Positions 16,801 through 25,200 of a DNA stretch of 64,000 bases are shown piece after piece. A program made the translations under genes and the position numbers. A model generated the notes under the pieces. It was not told the DNA's origin and did no database searches. It was given only the letters and a program-made list of their open reading frames with translations. The stretch covers positions 372,001 through 436,000 of the forward strand of contig CM016927.1 of NCBI GenBank assembly GCA_006247105.1, read 5' to 3'. Every line of letters begins with the position of its first letter. Position 1 is the first letter of the stretch. This DNA comes from Giardia muris. Lineage: Eukaryota > Fornicata > Diplomonadida > Hexamitidae.

Positions 16801-19118
16801 CTGGAGAGCTGGGGGAGATACCCGACGGTCTGCTTGGGAAAGTGCTCGAGAAAGCGTCCAAGGACGTATGCCGTTCCTAGACGGACCACGTCTGCCTGGG
16901 AGAGCACTATCCGCCGCAGACGGACGAAAGAGAGCAAGTCATGGGAGTAGGTGGCAAGGTCGAACTCATACGAGCGGATATCGCGAGCATCTGCGACAAC
17001 GAAGAGATCATAGAGCCGGGCAAGGCGCCTATGCTCCTGTAGCCTACGTGCGATACTGTCTATGATGTTCTCTTGCTCACTCTTGCCTGGCAGAACCATT
17101 TGAGTGAGTGCGATTTCCTCCTCAACGTTTGGACGGCCGGTCTCGTCAAAGAAGCAAAGAAGAGGGAAGTCACGGATCATGAGGTACTCGCCAATCCGAT
17201 GGGCTACATCGTTGAGCTCAAAGAGGCCCTTTCGCCTGGCGGAGAGGGCTGCAAGGTACCAATCGTAGACGGCATCTCCTGTCTGCTGTTGTGTCGATGT
17301 TATCGGATCAACCGACGGGGATATCGATCGGTGTACGGAACGTAGATTCAGCGAGAACCCGAGCTGGCACGCCAACACCTTTGTGCTTCCCTCGGTCTCC
17401 GGAGGAGGGGTCGATAGGTCCGGCTGGTTGAAGGCATCAGAGAGAGAGGATTGGCGAGGAGCATCTTTATGCTGGGTAAGAACGAGCGCGGGAACGAAGG
17501 TTGGCCGAGCCGTCTCAAGGACATTAGTCGGATACAGCGGTCCGCGCGTGGCTCGGACTTCTAGGCGGGCTTCAGGAACCCCAGTGGGCTTAGGAAGAGC
17601 CGTGGGCCGATCAAAGCGTGGCGGAGGTCGAGTACGACAACTTAGCGGCTTATCCCCAATGGCATATCGCGAGGCGCGCCGAGCGGTCGATATCTGGTTC
17701 TGCACATCGTCATGTGAGGGCTCACTCTCCGCCGGGATGTTCAGGCAGAGGCTTGGTAGCCCGAGGGTATTCGTCGCCTTCTGAAAGGCGAGCGAATCTG
17801 TCCGATGCAATGAGTCCTGGGGCGGAGGCGAAGCATCGTCATCGTTTTCGGACGATGTACCCTCGGAGCTATACTCATCTCTAGAGAAAGTGTACTGGTT
17901 TTCGTCGGTACTTCCCATCTGTGTGAGCACCACGGTCTGCGTTAAGCCTTCAGAAGGATGGTCCGATAGAGGTCCATCTGAAGGGTCTTTCGATGGAGAA
18001 GTCGTATTGCTAGATGGCTGAAGAACACTTTCCCCCCAATCATCCGATTCTAGTTCTACATCAATCCGAGCATCATGGTCGGGGAGAAAGGCGTCTGGAT
18101 CGTGGAATGAATCTCTATTGTTCGTCTCATGCGCATGCAAAAGCCTCAAGGACTGATGTCTCTGATTCGAAGATCGTGACGGTCGCCAATCTTCCCCATC
18201 ACTGACACGCCCATTTCTCCGGATCCCGAGAGAACTCCCGGATTTCGAGGCATCAGACCCCAACCCAGTTTGACAACCGAAGGCAAGGCCACGCCCACGA
18301 GTGATATGAGCAAGAGGTCGAGTCTCATTAAAGACGGTCTCACCGAACTGCGAAAGAAGATCCAAGGCACCCGATGGTGTGGTACTTTCCGTCCAAAGGC
18401 GTGAGTCAATAACCGCGGCATTATCATCCAAGGAGAGGTTCGAGACGAGAGTGAGCCCCGAATCTTCATCCGATGAGTGTCGGTCACTCGAAGAAAGTTC
18501 AAGCTGGTCCCACTGAAGTGTCGCCAACGCCTGGGAGAACCCTGAACCCCTACGGAGAACAGAATTTGCATAGGCGGTCGCAAAGTATATGGGTGCATAG
18601 GTGTGAGCGAGGGGGGAGCAAGCAGGAGCGGTCGCAATGATGTCTCCCAGCAGGAAATAGAAGACTAGGGTGTGCGAGGCCTCTCCGTTGAGGTCCTCCA
18701 AGAGGTGGGAAACAAACTGATGTAAGGCTACGCAAAGCACATGGTCTGTCGACGCAGAGTCGAGGGCCTCGGGGATGAATGACTTGATCGAGGCACAGGT
18801 GACGAGGAAGCGGGATGTGACGCTAACGGAGCTCTCGTAGATACGAACGTTCTCTGGGAAGCGTAAGGCAGCCCGAAAGGCAAGGATTTGAGCTCCACGA
18901 GCAACCAGTGGGAGATGGCGTCGGGCCGCAAACGAGTCCTCAAAATCGCGCAATGCAGTCGTGAGAAGAGGTAAGGAGGCAGATGCAAGCCCAGACATCA
19001 CCTGCTCCACTTGCTCGGTGTCTCCTCCCATCCGCCGCCACCGCCGGCGTCGAGGACTCAACCTTGCCACCCCCCGTTCACCTGCGGGTGGGGAGCCGCG
19101 TGTCGAGGCCATGGTCAT
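10875..19118 (-). CDS. Giant protein kinase fused to a degenerate dual-specificity phosphatase domain
   Basis: One uninterrupted frame of 2747 residues from the ATG at 19118, which follows an A run (CACAAAAATG) and lies 32 bases after the Nup35 stop. Residues 1 to about 1850 are helical and Ser/Pro-rich with no domain I can name. A protein kinase domain spans about 1915-2260: glycine loop AQGSYGSVYFG (about 1921), VAVK, catalytic loop HYDIKADN with Asp kept (about 2080), IADFGES (about 2143), a SPE motif and DVWSAACFLYELLTG. It should be catalytically competent. After it, about 2390-2560 resembles a dual-specificity phosphatase fold, but the signature HCxxGxxRS is replaced by YDDNGNGFAA, with no catalytic Cys or Arg. 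The C-terminus (about 2590-2740) has Cys clusters (CLCG, CNC, CRICG) that may bind zinc. Kinase-DSP fusions are known in some protists; the role here is unknown. Confidence 0.8.
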   Translation of the reverse strand: MTMASTRGSPPAGERGVARLSPRRRRWRRMGGDTEQVEQVMSGLASASLPLLTTALRDFEDSFAARRHLPLVARGAQILAFRAALRFPENVRIYESSVSVTSRFLVTCASIKSFIPEALDSASTDHVLCVALHQFVSHLLEDLNGEASHTLVFYFLLGDIIATAPACSPLAHTYAPIYFATAYANSVLRRGSGFSQALATLQWDQLELSSSDRHSSDEDSGLTLVSNLSLDDNAAVIDSRLWTESTTPSGALDLLSQFGETVFNETRPLAHITRGRGLAFGCQTGLGSDASKSGSSLGIRRNGRVSDGEDWRPSRSSNQRHQSLRLLHAHETNNRDSFHDPDAFLPDHDARIDVELESDDWGESVLQPSSNTTSPSKDPSDGPLSDHPSEGLTQTVVLTQMGSTDENQYTFSRDEYSSEGTSSENDDDASPPPQDSLHRTDSLAFQKATNTLGLPSLCLNIPAESEPSHDDVQNQISTARRASRYAIGDKPLSCRTRPPPRFDRPTALPKPTGVPEARLEVRATRGPLYPTNVLETARPTFVPALVLTQHKDAPRQSSLSDAFNQPDLSTPPPETEGSTKVLACQLGFSLNLRSVHRSISPSVDPITSTQQQTGDAVYDWYLAALSARRKGLFELNDVAHRIGEYLMIRDFPLLCFFDETGRPNVEEEIALTQMVLPGKSEQENIIDSIARRLQEHRRLARLYDLFVVADARDIRSYEFDLATYSHDLLSFVRLRRIVLSQADVVRLGTAYVLGRFLEHFPKQTVGYLPQLSSVVCADVISLHHMKEGFRPGVLLSLTTLMNRITLASQAAIRHDWRRLLRSMYDFVDLVLDRVDVQTGKAVDSPEAKEERPEGFHNQTLAYRRNVVLPDDMFILQRLEAQRRAYSPVFHILSQRLRELVMVPHYLSVLDDIACYLAVASDFLGTCKHNPMVRGLAAVSLLPSCLRIIELVQRKRVRSRLQYITVSQRLLDVLVLLSSEAGCWETYTTVESLIPKTSDPSMQNIDVALYETLIGDSSIATWLRRYSCLLFLNTRVIDELSGLFRDWDQCMSLFNTYRIRFSRYVIVLIRLLKQRLLRSTQQRLSEARNTDSKEFVVVGLPPTTRAATATPQPDDQVSASSYVPSFRASCSPTSNLARVELQAVEAPASKVYATIFANLPELGYPLGKKEMTDYTHEPKLKHLLSNPLLGLCTTESQLSVAQTACIREHDPLVQMESCHDASSHRLFDMQDHHDVLASWSFLFDFKSGVFPQYLFTMHEALLSSVRIMGRPSAVSSGREERTSKRSLYGVSSKEVRRKSLSWIRDSVLAVLQAIAEFFSIPGISSFFPQGELRKYVSLHYNYFLRLYSEGLRDLRYVFEDPTIEVTLLDIAAAHLDVLRALACTSSQPLRQYFYELRVLQFLVLQISTESLLQERQTHGKQIRDGEAIAMRIRRAQDDALEEWHQKLCEDLEHSDDATCIVELPCNSVDVIENSPLDGSVQTPLPLLQLKKRDAGSPTPVTKSGQTGEHTPCSLRLPLRIHDPLPPLHPLHNPPAEEGYKYSVLECSGTTTKTDIDALPEGESFQKKSTESPTLSIFSDLPELRPIKFATESSLQIEKRDSQDGGEDKGGISTPIDSDSDGWGEVALRLGIDLTTPVKNPEVEQQDRPDPLDVGKPVFSFHIDLPSARSQVKVQDVTGASTPSPGNPEPQTISQIETLVKDHIVNPKLHLILQKTKAAGLMVQDGTCVPLAKDPSEVETALALDPVQGRRWKTLRRKAKLGMRQEANAAHRRSISVLSSLGVGGWSRKSLDRGPTHPIPHEEEGGAQNDQDAAWYTPVYVHQELHLALIKLILQLLIVPETDTLDARYCSQYPANEGMLNIPWMLGRHLNNEKNKCLIPQLASAQLSTGAQRLLRLTCYSLANAAFRCISSSEHFRLTAQGSYGSVYFGNIALATPGNASIQSFQLPVAVKIQREPVTGNDRCVVHDIFNEITIMERLGNYRGSTRMYDYGLTEDDGYYIVLQQYMTNIRDLRLRLLMTEQDYKDEGITLLYHSSTQYRHLPVYGHELSYMKHIRLYLLIYLRFLRQLNYLHNNGINHYDIKADNVFVEPRTIDWYTKMQREAETERVDYANPSRGFLSRFFDDYSNLSISDSLPLRIAIADFGESLIFHDEESSYSLINRGTEYNKSPEMLLSANMLARTRSCFDRRKPRGAGTSSDVWSAACFLYELLTGDILFFDSDWIRFFIRVTNESYMRRRPGSLDFAAASFTFAGNQQLARLVRGIKLSPEKRAMLGNCQPVIDLLEFCLVPDPAFRPHLCEVITMVTHVLTVYFPVGYTFKAERYYLEPHPNEPFFSSSFCYSVIGSAESCLTHPEEVLAPKVSVVRDCTGPTAPEHPAPLRIYSQPDQGDESPAITDIMDAFIWLGSLSAFTRLDTLYARHINLVVDCTLSPTEKSLQAKKQLTATTIQYVRPASELFAIADNSCRLSLERGEYASYVAALDGALDSIRRAVAHSCRCLFYDDNGNGFAAGLCVAALMEFRRLSVFAAILHVKRHRPTSTPPASFIDFLLYWSSSTARTGMKLKAMTRSVTLEGVRLNPTIARLLNTRISLSRYQCLCGKTFFILKPQAQVQYTLCNCTYTPSLRPPLNGACPTHSCRTLLNLHAALHGIKLIRLFWLFVRATGTISNWTATTSSIYSLMTVAESISMDLLDEKIDTSTLDEMRAPLNRLPMKDGWELFFCRICGSITHAVKASPRSLRLAIVGNYTPK

Positions 19119-19150
19119 TTTTGTGCTCTCATTTACTCTAGACCTCCATG

Positions 19151-19669
19151 TCAAAGCAAGGAGCTCAACCAATTGACCACCCGCTCGAAGATCGTGGTAC
19201 GGATGGTCGGAGGGCGAGGGCTGGTGAGGGCAAAGGCTGATAGTGGGAGAGGCTCTGCAGGGCGGAGTTCAAGCTCCTTTTCGGGCCGCATGCATGCAGT
19301 CACGCCGACGATCGACCGGCGCGAGAGTTGTATGCGGCGCGCGGCCACAGCGGCCTGCGCTGAGAGGCTGTCGCTGAAACGGACATGAAAGAGGTTCGAG
19401 TGCGGGTCTGGGTCGAAGTGGGCGGATTCGATCTGCCCGTAATCGAGGAGTCCGTGCATGATCAAGGAGAGGTTTGCGGGGGTGTAGCCATAGACGGTGA
19501 CGCAGCAGTTAATGGATGCCAAGGAGATAGGGTCTGGAACCACCTTCTTCGGGGCGGGAGGCGCGAGGAGCGGCGCCTCGAGCTCCCGGGAAGCACCGAG
19601 GGCGCTGAGGGCGCGCCGGTCATGGGTATAGGCACTACCGGCGTTATGAACAGTGCCGGCCTCCGACAT
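19151..19669 (-). CDS. Nup35/Nup53-like nucleoporin (MPPN-type RRM)
   Basis: A 172-residue protein. Residues about 50-130 match the Nup35-type RRM: CVTVYGYTPANLSLIM at the first strand and helix, DYGQIES, then FHVRFSDSLSAQAA and SIVGVTACM at the end, in the order and spacing of the Nup35/Nup53 MPPN fold, which dimerises rather than binding RNA. The C-terminal end FERVVNWLSSLL can form an amphipathic helix, as in Nup53 proteins that touch the nuclear membrane. FG repeats are absent. It would link the inner ring of the nuclear pore to the envelope. The start (19669) is 5 bases from the ATG of the divergent ankyrin gene. Confidence 0.72.
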   Translation of the reverse strand: MSEAGTVHNAGSAYTHDRRALSALGASRELEAPLLAPPAPKKVVPDPISLASINCCVTVYGYTPANLSLIMHGLLDYGQIESAHFDPDPHSNLFHVRFSDSLSAQAAVAARRIQLSRRSIVGVTACMRPEKELELRPAEPLPLSAFALTSPRPPTIRTTIFERVVNWLSSLL

Positions 19670-19674
19670 TTTGA
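19670..19674. promoter_or_regulatory. Five-base divergent start region inside a perfect inverted repeat
   Basis: Around the two start codons the DNA reads GACATTTTGAATGTC (19665-19679), an inverted repeat with 6-base arms and a 3-base centre. As a result both genes begin ATGTC. Only TTTGA separates the two ATGs. It is the second such 5-base divergent pair in this window. Confidence 0.55.
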
Positions 19675-21033
19675 ATGTCGATTGGGCCAGTCGACTCGTT
19701 TGACCTTGTTCTTGAGTCTTACCTGCTTCCCGATAGTTCAGGCGGCGAGGAATCGTTGTTCACGGCGGTTCTCAGATGTCAGAGCTCGGAGGAGCTACAA
19801 GAGCTTCTATCACAAGCCGACCTTAGTGTCAGGACGACTAATCAAGTTCTTCAAGGAAGGGTGGTTCCACCCCAGTCGACGCTCCTCATGTGGCTGCTTT
19901 ATGCGCGGCGACAGGGCTTAGCACGGGCCTTGAGTGCCGAGCACTTTAATGCGATGGCGGGCTGTCAGAATTCCATGGGGGTGACAGCGCTCATGTTGGC
20001 TGCAGAGTTAGGAGACCAGGAATTAGTATCCCGGTTGTTACCAATGGAGGCTGGGTATCAGACCCATCGGGAAGACTACTTCTTACCCTCAGGAACGAAA
20101 CCTACTGAATGGACGGAAGGGAGAACGGCACTCATCTATGCATTGCAGCATCGGCAGCTGGAGACAGCACTTCTCCTAGCGCCGTACGAGGCGGGGCTGT
20201 TTTATAGACATGAGCATCTTACACGTGGAGTTGATCGACGGAAGCTCTATGTTGTCACTTACGAGTGGGCTTCAAGCTTTTTGCGTACGTTATGGGCGGC
20301 ATATGGCTCGTCTGGAGAGGATGACCGTCCTCATGATGTCCCTCTAGCCATAGCAACAGATAATACACCCGAGTTAGGGTTATCGATGGTATGCGAGACT
20401 TGGCACCCAGCCAAGAGTTTGGTGGGGAGTGGGACCCTCACCTATAGCCTAGGAACTAGTCGAGTATCTCAACCCGTCATCACTCCAAATCAACGTAGTC
20501 CGTTACTTTCACAGAACTCCAGTCCCTATATTCCACCATCTCCAAGCGGTTTGTGCGAGCTTCTAAAGAAGCTTGAGGGACTTCTGGAAGAAGAACGTTG
20601 GTTCATTGCGGCGTTGACTGGAGACTTAGAAACGATATGCGATCATCTAAAACAGAACATAGGTAAGAAGAATGCGGCGGGACAGACCGCGACAATGCTT
20701 GCTTGTTATTGCGACCATGGTGATGTTTTGATCGAGATTATTCGTGAGGAGGCACGCCAAGGTGTAACGGAAGGAAGACGTGAGGTAGATATGCGAGACG
20801 TTCATGGGAATGCCTCTTTGCACTATGCCATAGCCTTTCGGGCCATGGATTGCCTTACCATCCTCTCCGCATATGATCTTCTTCCCGTTGAGCCTGATAC
20901 CACTGAAACCCCAATACGCCCCAATAACCCTTGTCCGGATCGTGGCCGTTGTCTAACCTCCTTCGAGTATGCTGAGAGAAAGGGTTTCTTGGCTGCTCGC
21001 CCGTATCTAGTGAACGTCGGGTATTGGCTGTGA
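19675..21033 (+). CDS. Divergent ankyrin-repeat protein
   Basis: A 452-residue protein with scattered, degenerate ankyrin repeats: GVTALMLAAELGDQELVSRLL (about residue 101), EGRTALIYALQHRQ (about 145), AGQTATMLACYCDHG (about 340) and GNASLHYAIAFRAMDCLTIL (about 378). The N-terminal 95 residues and a Ser/Pro-rich middle (about 220-290) show no known domain. It is less regular than the other ankyrin proteins here, so it may have another task. The TGA stop shares its last base with the ATG of the next gene (TGATG). Confidence 0.8.
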   Translation: MSIGPVDSFDLVLESYLLPDSSGGEESLFTAVLRCQSSEELQELLSQADLSVRTTNQVLQGRVVPPQSTLLMWLLYARRQGLARALSAEHFNAMAGCQNSMGVTALMLAAELGDQELVSRLLPMEAGYQTHREDYFLPSGTKPTEWTEGRTALIYALQHRQLETALLLAPYEAGLFYRHEHLTRGVDRRKLYVVTYEWASSFLRTLWAAYGSSGEDDRPHDVPLAIATDNTPELGLSMVCETWHPAKSLVGSGTLTYSLGTSRVSQPVITPNQRSPLLSQNSSPYIPPSPSGLCELLKKLEGLLEEERWFIAALTGDLETICDHLKQNIGKKNAAGQTATMLACYCDHGDVLIEIIREEARQGVTEGRREVDMRDVHGNASLHYAIAFRAMDCLTILSAYDLLPVEPDTTETPIRPNNPCPDRGRCLTSFEYAERKGFLAARPYLVNVGYWL

Positions 21034-21719
21034 TGGAAATGTCAGGTACCCCAACGCTCCCATCGCTGTCTTGGACCGTCGCGGGGCGGGAGATCACGGC
21101 ACAAATGCTCTGGACTGCGGTCCAAGCGTTCGGTGGGGTGACCCAAGTCCCTTCTTGGGCAGCCGTTGCACGAGCCTTAGGGATTGAGCAACCTTCGAAG
21201 TCGGCACCCTCGCTCTTGAAGAAGCATTATGTCAAACATCTTCTCTGTTATGATACCAAGCAAGCTACACCGGTTGTCATGGGGATCGACTTGAACACTT
21301 CGAATCTGGAACCGCAACTCTATATAGAGCCACCTACCGAGTCTCGTATAAGGCCCCCGACGATACCGAACAAAGAGGAAGCCGAGACTGAAGAGGAAAA
21401 GGGTAGACGCCTTCAAATCAGTGACTTCCACTTTACTGATGAAACGTTACGAATGCTTCTCAGCGCGTGTCTGAACTGTGACGACCTGAGCCTTGGTTCC
21501 TTGAGGTTCCTCACAACGGTTCCAAAGGCCTCAATCTTCCCGCCAAGCCTACGGTCGATTGAGCTCTTTGGCGTCCCTCCAGCATTAGTGGCGGACTTCT
21601 ATCAACTCCTGATCGAGAATTTCCCAAGCCTCGAGGCCATCGCCTTCATCTCTGAGCGTTATGACGCCTACGATGCCCTCGAGGACGAGGAGTGGTTCGA
21701 TTCGCTTGAACTTGCTTGA
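21033..21719 (+). CDS. ARID-domain protein
   Basis: The 228-residue protein starts at an ATG overlapping the previous stop by one base; a second ATG at 21039 is an equally good start. Residues about 12-75 match the ARID/BRIGHT DNA-binding domain: a hydrophobic helix LWTAVQAFGGVTQV, then SWAAVARALGI and LLKKHYVKHLLCYD, with the GG turn, the Trp and the final L..HYxxxLxxY helix in place. ARID proteins bind AT-rich DNA and often belong to chromatin remodelling complexes. The C-terminal half has leucine-rich stretches (DDLSLGSLRFL, LRSIELFGVP) that may form a few LRR-like units, then an acidic tail. It is followed after 7 bases by AK6 on the same strand. Confidence 0.72.
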   Translation: MEMSGTPTLPSLSWTVAGREITAQMLWTAVQAFGGVTQVPSWAAVARALGIEQPSKSAPSLLKKHYVKHLLCYDTKQATPVVMGIDLNTSNLEPQLYIEPPTESRIRPPTIPNKEEAETEEEKGRRLQISDFHFTDETLRMLLSACLNCDDLSLGSLRFLTTVPKASIFPPSLRSIELFGVPPALVADFYQLLIENFPSLEAIAFISERYDAYDALEDEEWFDSLELA

Positions 21720-21726
21720 GAGAGAA

Positions 21727-22224
21727 ATGAGATTGCTAATCACAGGGGTTCCTGGCGTAGGGAAGACGGCCCTCTCCCAGCGCCTCATCGGCCGCCACCC
21801 GGAATACGTCTACGTCAACGTGAGCGAGTTAGCGATCACGGAGGGCTTTACAGAAGGATACGACCAGGCCTTCGACACGGCCATGGTCGACGAAGAAAGG
21901 CTTTTAGATGCCCTCGAGGAGATCGTTTCGCAAAACAAATGCCTCATCGTCGATCACCATTCATGTGGCAGGTTCGCCGTCCGTTGGTTTGATGCAGTCC
22001 TCTTACTTCATGCAAGTACCGATCGATTGCACGCACGGCTCGTTGAACGAGGCTATTCCGAGCGAAAGATCCGAGAAAACATTGAGGCGGAAATCTTGAT
22101 GGTCACAGAAGAGGACGTCGATGACTTCGGAGACCGTGTCATTCGTTTCATCTGCGATACACCAGAGGATCAAGATGCCGCCCTCGACTTTCTCGAGGAC
22201 GTTATCGCTCAAGGGTGTCAATGA
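21727..22224 (+). CDS. Adenylate kinase isoenzyme 6 / Fap7 (hCINAP) homologue
   Basis: A 165-residue protein starting MRLLITGVPGVGKT at 21727 (context GAGAAATG); the frame is open further upstream but overlaps the ARID gene. The Walker A motif GVPGVGKT is at about 7-14. The NMP region VSELAITEGFTEGYDQAFDTAMVDEERL and the stretch LIVDHHSCGRFAVRWFDAVLLL are characteristic of AK6/Fap7, as is RLVERGYSERKIRENIEAEI. The enzyme is a nuclear adenylate kinase/ATPase that helps form the end of 18S rRNA during small-subunit maturation. The length is close to the family norm (about 170-200). Its last 23 bases overlap the end of the giant gene on the other strand. Confidence 0.9.
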   Translation: MRLLITGVPGVGKTALSQRLIGRHPEYVYVNVSELAITEGFTEGYDQAFDTAMVDEERLLDALEEIVSQNKCLIVDHHSCGRFAVRWFDAVLLLHASTDRLHARLVERGYSERKIRENIEAEILMVTEEDVDDFGDRVIRFICDTPEDQDAALDFLEDVIAQGCQ

Positions 22225-25200
22225 GAGCCGCGACTGTTGAGAGGACAGCACTCTGCGAACGCTCACTAACAAGAATGTCCTTTCCAGTGAGTGCCCATTG
22301 AATCCACGGGATGCGGTGGTAGACGTTTAACACGTCCGCATCAGCGATGACATAGTCGAACTCCATGACGGCCGCACGCAGGGTGTAGAGATAATATGGG
22401 TGGAATGGATCAAGTAGCCCATTGTCGGGGATGCCAAGATGCTTGATATAGTTGAAGATTCGGCCACAATCAACGAATCTGACACCGATAAGGTCCGACA
22501 TATAGTCAGCTAATGCTCTCCCATTAGGTGCCGCATGAAGGATCATCTTGGGCTTACTGACGTATGTGTACTCGGAAGTCACCCCACAGGACTCCTCAAA
22601 GTCACAAACGCTATGGTCTTGGACTTGGTCTGTCAAGTTCAAACCTCGAACCTGCTGTGACCCTAACGAGAAGGCCACTGATATCGCTGCCGTCGAGCCA
22701 ACCCCCGGGGTCGCTATCAGCATCCGTGGGTTAGGTGCCATGGAACCATCGCTCGTTATGTATCGCGACTTGATGTAATCGGCAAGAACTCGTGAGCGTG
22801 TCAAACTGAGCTCTGCAAAACGTTGTCCTTCGTCCCCCTTGAGTGGCAATAGATGCGGTTCCATCTGAGCCGCTGTGGTCAAACCTCCAGTTGGGTCGTT
22901 GCTTGAAGGATTTTCGAGTACGAAGTTGTCGTCCTTGAGGTACACCGGATGAAGGTCAACACCTTGCTCATCTAGAAGCAATTCTGAAAGACAACACTCG
23001 GAATCGTTCAGTGCTTGTGTCCTCGAACGCTCCTGGTCGTGGAAGAGGTCGAAGCTATGAAGGAGAGCAACCTCCAAACAGCCTTTGAAGGATTGATGCT
23101 GTGCATAGTGAATCCCGAAGCTCATCCCAAGGTCCTCGTGATAGAACGTCTCTCCGGAATATGCGACTTTCCCCAACGCAGGAGGGATCGCTTCAAGTCC
23201 AGTTGGAGTCTCATATAATGGCGCATAGAATGCCACGCGATAGCCAGCCTCTGCAAGAAGACGGGCTTTCGTCGCAAACAGGTTCGAAAGCCGCGACGCG
23301 ACAAAGACAATGTCAGGTGCATGCACGGCACGCTTGAGAAGGCCAGATGAATCCCGTTCCTCACCTGTATGACACCGCCTCACCCCAGGATAGACATGTG
23401 AAAGAACCGTGTTTGCTGCCTCGCCAAAGACGTGCGACGAGGTCCCCCAAGCACCAAACGGTGGTATCTCCGTAAGCTGAGCGATACACTCCAAAATATG
23501 ACTAGGAATGCCCTGGATCGTCCCAAGTAAGTCCAACGTCTGTATTACCGTCGCTTGTGAGCCACGTCGTTCCTGTGCCTCAGCAACCTCTCTCCCTAAA
23601 GGTGAACGCATCAAGAGCGAGCTTCTAAGACCGCTGGGGCCCGTCTTCTTTCTGAAGGCATGCTTCGATGAGGGTGGCTGCTCTCCATATATAAGATTCG
23701 CTGCTGCACCAAGAAGAAGTGGTCCAAGGGGAGATAGGATTGCCGCTCGTGCAAGAAGGGAAGCAGATCGCTTCAGGTCTCCATTGGCGAGGCACAGTAG
23801 CCGGTCTGTAGCTCGTGCGCCAAGACGCTCAATGTAACGCGGGACCATCTCGATGTTCTCGCCGCACGTTGGGGCGCGAGAAAGAAGGGTCATCTTACTT
23901 CGGCGGTAGTTAACATCCTGATCGATGATGTGGCTCCCAAGAAAGGCGTGGGTGTAATCCCGACTGTAGGCTTCAAGATCTGGGTAGACATCGAACCCTT
24001 TGGCGGGCGGGGAAAACCTGAGCATTTCGTTTGATATCAAGGTCAAGCGCAACGTGAAAATGCTGGTGCTTGGAGCTGTGACCACGATTCCCCCGTGCAT
24101 TATCTCTCCAGCCGTGAGGAGAGCACCATCCCATTGCGATTCAAGCATCGGAAGGGATCGAATCTTCGGGATCGATGGGTCGTGCACGTATTCCAGGAAC
24201 GAGCTGTTTCGTAGGTCCTGGATGCTCATTTGGGTCGGGTGCGGGCCCGAAACCGTCGCACGCGCGAATGCGGGATCCGGGCATGTGTACACGCTGGGGA
24301 AGGAACGTAGGGGCTGCTTCGTGCATTGGACTGCAGGAGAGGTCTCCGAGGAGTGTGTAGATCCCGAGCTACCGGGGTCGGTTATTTGGGAGACGAGGTT
24401 GACGACGGAGGGCTCACGGGAGCAGAAGGTATGGGATACACTGTCAAGTTGACGTGGAAGTGGGCGAAGTAAGGGTTCAGGGATGATGTCGTCGTAGATG
24501 GAATTGTATCCGACGCTCATATGGACCATTCCTTGGAGGCGGTATGAAAGACGTGCGAAAGACGTCTCCTTGCAGCCCAGAAGCGTACATGCGTCGGGGA
24601 TCGCGAGACAGAAGCGACGGACGTTCCCAACGTTCGAGATGACGGCAGTAAGAGACCCGGGTTGTTCGCGGAAGAGGGCGTAGCAAAGCCCATCCGCACA
24701 GGTTTGACTCGTGTCCCCGACACAGCAGTGCCGAATGAAGTCTGCTGTCGTCGTTAACGAGAGGAGATCAAGCATTACCGGGTATTGCATCTGGGTATAG
24801 AGGCAAGGCTTCTGCTGCTGGAGAGCGTCCTTTGTATATGCGGCGCTGACACCCCCGCACTTATGCTGCATGAGGGTGTAAAATGCGACCCGGCTATTGG
24901 CGAGAGACATCGACTGAATCATAGATTGGACCGAGAGGCCCGAACGGATGTGAATATCGTCGACCGCGAATAGGGAGAGGGGCCGCTGAACGAACATTCC
25001 TCGAACTGAATGGAAAGTAAAGGGCTCCTTGAGAAAGGGAAGAATGGGGACTGTGGAGCCTCCTATGGTATGCCCAGCAAGCGCTTTCTGACTTACTGTC
25101 GCCCACCCCACAAGAGAATCTGCCCGTTCGGCTGGTTCCTGGACCCCCGACGCCATAGTGTTCAAATCGGTGACGTTAATGGCAGCCATATCTTTGATGA

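Noticed and set aside
19119..19172. Upstream start for the giant kinase
   Set aside because: It would overlap the Nup35 coding sequence, while the ATG at 19118 follows the usual A run.
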